Below, in pieces: positions 30,645 to 33,456 of a stretch of DNA of 33,456 nucleotides (positions are counted from its first letter, which is position 1; the number at the start of each line of letters is the position of its first letter). The DNA is from Bacilli bacterium (GTDB lineage: Bacteria > Bacillota > Bacilli > Bacillales > Amphibacillaceae), in assembly GCA_012518125.1 (NCBI GenBank), contig JAAYTF010000126.1, positions 1-33,456 on the forward strand, given 5' to 3'. A program made the position numbers and the translations under genes. The notes under the pieces are model-generated. The model was not told the origin of the DNA. It searched no databases and was given only the letters and a program-made list of their open reading frames with translations.

Positions 30645-31568
30645 TTGTCTGAAGTGATTTTACGTACACAACAACTTACGAAAAAATATAAAAAAGACAT
30701 CGCGTTAGATCACGTTAGTATGACGGTAAGAAAAGGTGAAATTTACGGGTTAATTGGCCAAAATGGAGCGGGTAAATCAACGCTCATTCGCCTAGTAACA
30801 GGCTTAGCTTTCCCTACAAGTGGAACGATTGAATTGTTTGGTCATAACGAAAAAAAAGCATATACGGACGCATTAAAACGAATTGGAGCGATGATTGAAC
30901 ATCCAGCGATCTACCCGAATATGTCGGCTGTTGAAAATTTGGAAGTACACCGGTTGCAGAAAGGGATACCTGGAAAAGAATGTATAAGTGAGACGTTAGA
31001 GATTGTTGGATTGTCGAAGACGGGAAAGAAAAAAGCGAAAAACTTTTCACTCGGTATGAAACAACGGCTCGGAATAGCCATTGCTTTACTTAGTGATCCG
31101 GAGTTTTTAATTTTGGATGAACCGACAAATGGTTTAGATCCGATGGGAATTGTTGAAATAAGAGAGTTAATTAAGACGTTAAATCGAGAAAAAGGTATTA
31201 CTGTCTTAATCTCAAGTCATATTTTAAGTGAACTTAGTCAACTCGCAACGAAATTCGGCATTATTCATAAAGGAAAATTGCTTGAACAAATAACAGCTGA
31301 ACAACTAAACGAAAAATGTAGACAATATTTAAAAATTAAAGTTGACGATCCGTCGTTAGGTGCAACCGTTATCGAAACTAGTTTACAAACGACTGATTTT
31401 GAAGTGATGAATGACGGAGTGATTAAACTATATCGATATTTAGATGATGTGCGCACCGTTTCCAAAACGTTAACGGATAATGGTCTGACCATCGAACACC
31501 TTTCAGAAGAAGGAGACGATTTAGAGACGTATTTTGCAAAAGTGATTGGTGGTGCTTTCGATGAGTAA
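30645..31568 (+). CDS. ABC transporter ATP-binding protein (BcrA/YcbN type)
   Basis: A 307-residue ATPase that would energise the adjacent permease. Walker A is GQNGAGKS (38-45), the signature motif SLGMKQRL (135-142) has the LGMKQ form typical of BcrA/lantibiotic-immunity ATPases, and Walker B is FLILDEP (154-160) followed by TNGLDP and the switch histidine (SSHIL). A C-terminal extension of about 90 residues follows the ATPase core, as in BcrA-like proteins. The TTG start follows AAGGAG. The permease start overlaps its last codons. Drug or peptide-antibiotic export is inferred from family and context; the substrate is unknown. Confidence 0.92.
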   Translation: MSEVILRTQQLTKKYKKDIALDHVSMTVRKGEIYGLIGQNGAGKSTLIRLVTGLAFPTSGTIELFGHNEKKAYTDALKRIGAMIEHPAIYPNMSAVENLEVHRLQKGIPGKECISETLEIVGLSKTGKKKAKNFSLGMKQRLGIAIALLSDPEFLILDEPTNGLDPMGIVEIRELIKTLNREKGITVLISSHILSELSQLATKFGIIHKGKLLEQITAEQLNEKCRQYLKIKVDDPSLGATVIETSLQTTDFEVMNDGVIKLYRYLDDVRTVSKTLTDNGLTIEHLSEEGDDLETYFAKVIGGAFDE

Positions 31569-32328
31569 TTTACTACGTGCAGAAATATTTAAATTAAATC
31601 GCAATAAAACGTTTTGGACGTTATCGCTTTTCATTATGGTAATCAGTACGTTCATGCACTTTTTAATCGTTACCGATTGGTGGGTGATGACAAACTCCCC
31701 ATTTGAATATGTCGGAATGAGTGATTTTAATGCGCTCGCAACGTTTATCGTACCGTTATTTTTTAACGTCATCGTTAGTACGTTGGCTGGATTTTTTATC
31801 GCTACGGAATTCTCGCAACATAGCGTCATTAAAAATCAAATAGTCAGTGGTCATAAAAGGAGTCATATCTTTTTAGCAAAATATATCGTATTTACCATTG
31901 GTTCTCTTCTTGTAACGATTGTGATACCGTTAGTAACGGCAATTGTTGTCTCAATGATTTTTGGTCATGCAGAATTCCTATCGACAGCGAACGTAGAGTT
32001 TTTAAGTAAATCATACGGTTTATTTACTTTACCATTTTTAAGTTTTACTTTAGTCGTCTTAATAATTGCGATTGTAACGGAAGATAGCGGCCGAACGATT
32101 ATTTTTACGTTACTATTATCTGCATTCATGTTTGTCGTTGAAAAGCTTGTAACAAATTCTTTCATAAAAAGTTTATATGAATACACATTTTTTTATCAGT
32201 TCACGGTAGCCTTTAATCCAGCACTTACAGGCAAAGAGTTGACCCAATCCATCATAATTGGTACCGTGTCATTTATCGTGTTAATCATTTTAGGTAAATT
32301 TATTTTTAAACGTAAAGAAATTAAATAA
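31561..32328 (+). CDS. ABC-2 type permease (BcrB/YcbO-like)
   Basis: A 255-residue membrane protein with six hydrophobic segments (near residues 17-37, 57-80, 102-128, 150-170, 178-195 and 230-247). It has the typical N-terminus MSNLLRAEIFKLNRNKTFW of the ABC-2 permeases that carry an EIFKL/ELxKL motif. It ends with a basic tail KFIFKRKEIK. The ATG at 31561 overlaps the ATPase stop by eight bases, so translation is coupled. It presumably dimerises as the membrane half of the exporter. Confidence 0.9.
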   Translation: MSNLLRAEIFKLNRNKTFWTLSLFIMVISTFMHFLIVTDWWVMTNSPFEYVGMSDFNALATFIVPLFFNVIVSTLAGFFIATEFSQHSVIKNQIVSGHKRSHIFLAKYIVFTIGSLLVTIVIPLVTAIVVSMIFGHAEFLSTANVEFLSKSYGLFTLPFLSFTLVVLIIAIVTEDSGRTIIFTLLLSAFMFVVEKLVTNSFIKSLYEYTFFYQFTVAFNPALTGKELTQSIIIGTVSFIVLIILGKFIFKRKEIK

Positions 32329-32350
32329 ATTTGTTGGCGAGGTGAGTACG

Positions 32351-33256
32351 TTGCATTATTTTCTAATCATAATTGGAATTTTATTGTTACTTTTTGTTCT
32401 CTCTCGCCACCTTTCTTTAAAAAAAGAAATAAAAAAAGTGAAAAAACAGTTAGATTCATACAACAAACGCGAAGGGAATAAGAAAATTGATATTGCACTC
32501 ATTGATCAAGATTTAGAGAACTTGGTTGCTGAAATTAATAAACTGATCGATCTGCACAACCTTGAAAAACAAAAACGTATGAATACAGAAGCAGAACAAA
32601 AAAAGGCAATTGCAAATATGTCACACGATTTACGCACACCTTTGACTTCCATACAAGGCTATATACAAATGGCGGAAAAGGAAAACCTTTCATCTGAAGA
32701 AAGAAAAGAACTATTACAAATTGCTAGTGAGCGTGCAAAAAGATTGGAAATATTGTTAAATGATTTTTTCACATTAAGTATGATTGAAGCAAACGATTAT
32801 GAAATGACGATTGAACGGGTAAATTTACGTAAGATCACGATTGAAGTTTTAATGAGTTTTTATGATCGTTTTCAAGAAAAATCTCTAGAACCTGAAATCC
32901 ATCTTCCTGAAAAAGATATTTTTATTATGGTCGATGAAACAGCGGTCATGCGAGTGCTAGAAAATTTAATTTCAAATGCGCTCAATCATTCAGATGGAGG
33001 AATTGCAATTACACTTCAAGAAAAAGACGAAGAAGTGAACTTAATCGTTTCAAACAATGCCTTTAACTTGACGGAACAAGATGTTCAGCATCTTTTCGAC
33101 CGTTTTTATATGGCTGACCGCTCCCGTTCAAAATCAAGTACAGGACTAGGATTATCGATTGCCAAAAGTTTAATGGGAAAAATGGACGGCAATATTACCG
33201 CACAATTGAATGAAGGAAGATTAGTAGTGATTTGTAAGTGGAAATATGCGAAATAA
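32351..33256 (+). CDS. Single-span sensor histidine kinase (YcbM-like)
   Basis: A 301-residue kinase. One transmembrane segment (about 2-17) is followed directly by a coiled-coil linker, then the dimerisation/phosphoacceptor domain with H92 (MSHDLRTPLTSIQGY) and the ATPase domain with the N-box ENLISNALNHS and G-box STGLGLSIAKSL. There is no extracellular sensing domain. I chose the TTG at 32351, since GAGGTGAG lies 6 nt before it; the GTG at 32342 sits inside that ribosome site. It lies 22 nt after the permease and is the last gene of the module, ending at a terminator. It probably phosphorylates the regulator encoded upstream. Confidence 0.92.
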   Translation: MHYFLIIIGILLLLFVLSRHLSLKKEIKKVKKQLDSYNKREGNKKIDIALIDQDLENLVAEINKLIDLHNLEKQKRMNTEAEQKKAIANMSHDLRTPLTSIQGYIQMAEKENLSSEERKELLQIASERAKRLEILLNDFFTLSMIEANDYEMTIERVNLRKITIEVLMSFYDRFQEKSLEPEIHLPEKDIFIMVDETAVMRVLENLISNALNHSDGGIAITLQEKDEEVNLIVSNNAFNLTEQDVQHLFDRFYMADRSRSKSSTGLGLSIAKSLMGKMDGNITAQLNEGRLVVICKWKYAK

Positions 33257-33267
33257 ATATGATTTGA

Positions 33268-33295
33268 AAGACTTCTATTTTCAGGAGTCTTTTTT
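33268..33295 (+). terminator. Terminator after the kinase gene
   Basis: AAGACTTCT pairs with AGGAGTCTT (one G-T pair) around a 6-base loop and is followed by a T-run. It closes the ATPase-permease-kinase transcript. Confidence 0.88.
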
Positions 33296-33333
33296 ATGCT
33301 AACACATGATAACATTTTACAATTTATACTGTT

Positions 33334-33386
33334 TTTGGCAAGTGAAAAATGCATCGAATGGCCATCAAAAATGTACACTTGCCAAA
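33334..33386. repeat. Nested inverted repeat near the window end
   Basis: TTTGGCAAGTG (33334-33344) and CACTTGCCAAA (33376-33386) are perfect 11-bp inverted copies. They enclose a 31-base interval centred on the palindrome ATGGCCAT (33358-33365). No T-run follows either arm, so it is not a standard terminator. The remaining bases to the window end hold no gene I can support. Confidence 0.6.
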
Positions 33387-33456
33387 CCTCAATATTTTCC
33401 ATCATCTTTTTAAAGCCATCGATTCTCTAAAACGATAACTCTCTCCTTGAAACAAA

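Overview
This window is the replication-origin region of a spore-forming member of the Bacillaceae (Firmicutes). The evidence is the conserved block guaB-gyrA-gyrB-recF-yaaA-dnaN-dnaA / oriC / rpmH-rnpA-yidC(spoIIIJ)-jag-mnmE-mnmG-rsmG-noc-soj-spo0J, the presence of Noc and two perfect parS sites, and a spore-associated yyaC. Both sides diverge from oriC: everything left of about 15.4 kb is on the minus strand and almost everything to the right is on the plus strand, so genes lie on the leading strand of each replichore. I cannot name the genus.

Left arm (1-15.4 kb, minus strand, read from oriC outward): dnaA, dnaN, a short S4-domain gene (yaaA), recF, gyrB, gyrA, a degenerate HD-GYP gene, guaB, dacA, pdxS and serS. 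serS is preceded by a serine T-box leader. Compared with Bacillus subtilis, remB (between recF and gyrB), the rRNA operon after gyrA and pdxT (after pdxS) are absent. PdxS is also shortened at its N-terminus.

Origin: a bipartite oriC. A cluster of DnaA boxes lies between dnaA and rpmH. A second set, followed by an AT-rich DnaA-trio-like stretch that probably marks the unwinding site, lies between dnaA and dnaN.

Right arm (16-28.8 kb, plus strand): ribosomal protein L34, RNase P protein, the YidC/SpoIIIJ insertase and its RNA-binding partner Jag/KhpB; the tRNA U34 modification pair MnmE/MnmG and the 16S rRNA methyltransferase RsmG; the nucleoid-occlusion and segregation genes noc, soj and spo0J bracketed by parS; a DUF554 membrane protein; yyaC (minus strand); a DUF951 protein; the ATPase YchF; and rpsF-ssb with an S6:S18-type autoregulatory leader. 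rpsR, which normally follows ssb, is missing and the usual gene order ends here.

Right end (28.8-33.4 kb): an accessory segment, visibly more A+T-rich. It holds about 1 kb of poorly coding DNA with several inverted repeats, a small membrane protein, a decayed reading frame, and a complete two-component/ABC-transporter module (response regulator, ATPase, permease, sensor kinase) resembling the YcbLMNO/BcrAB type. Four CTTAAG-like repeats at 11-12 bp intervals stand in front of the transporter genes and are the best candidate for the regulator's operator. I found no CRISPR array, prophage, complete insertion sequence, tRNA or rRNA gene. Most of the window is well-known biology; the unusual parts are the gene losses at pdxT/rpsR/remB and the accessory right end.
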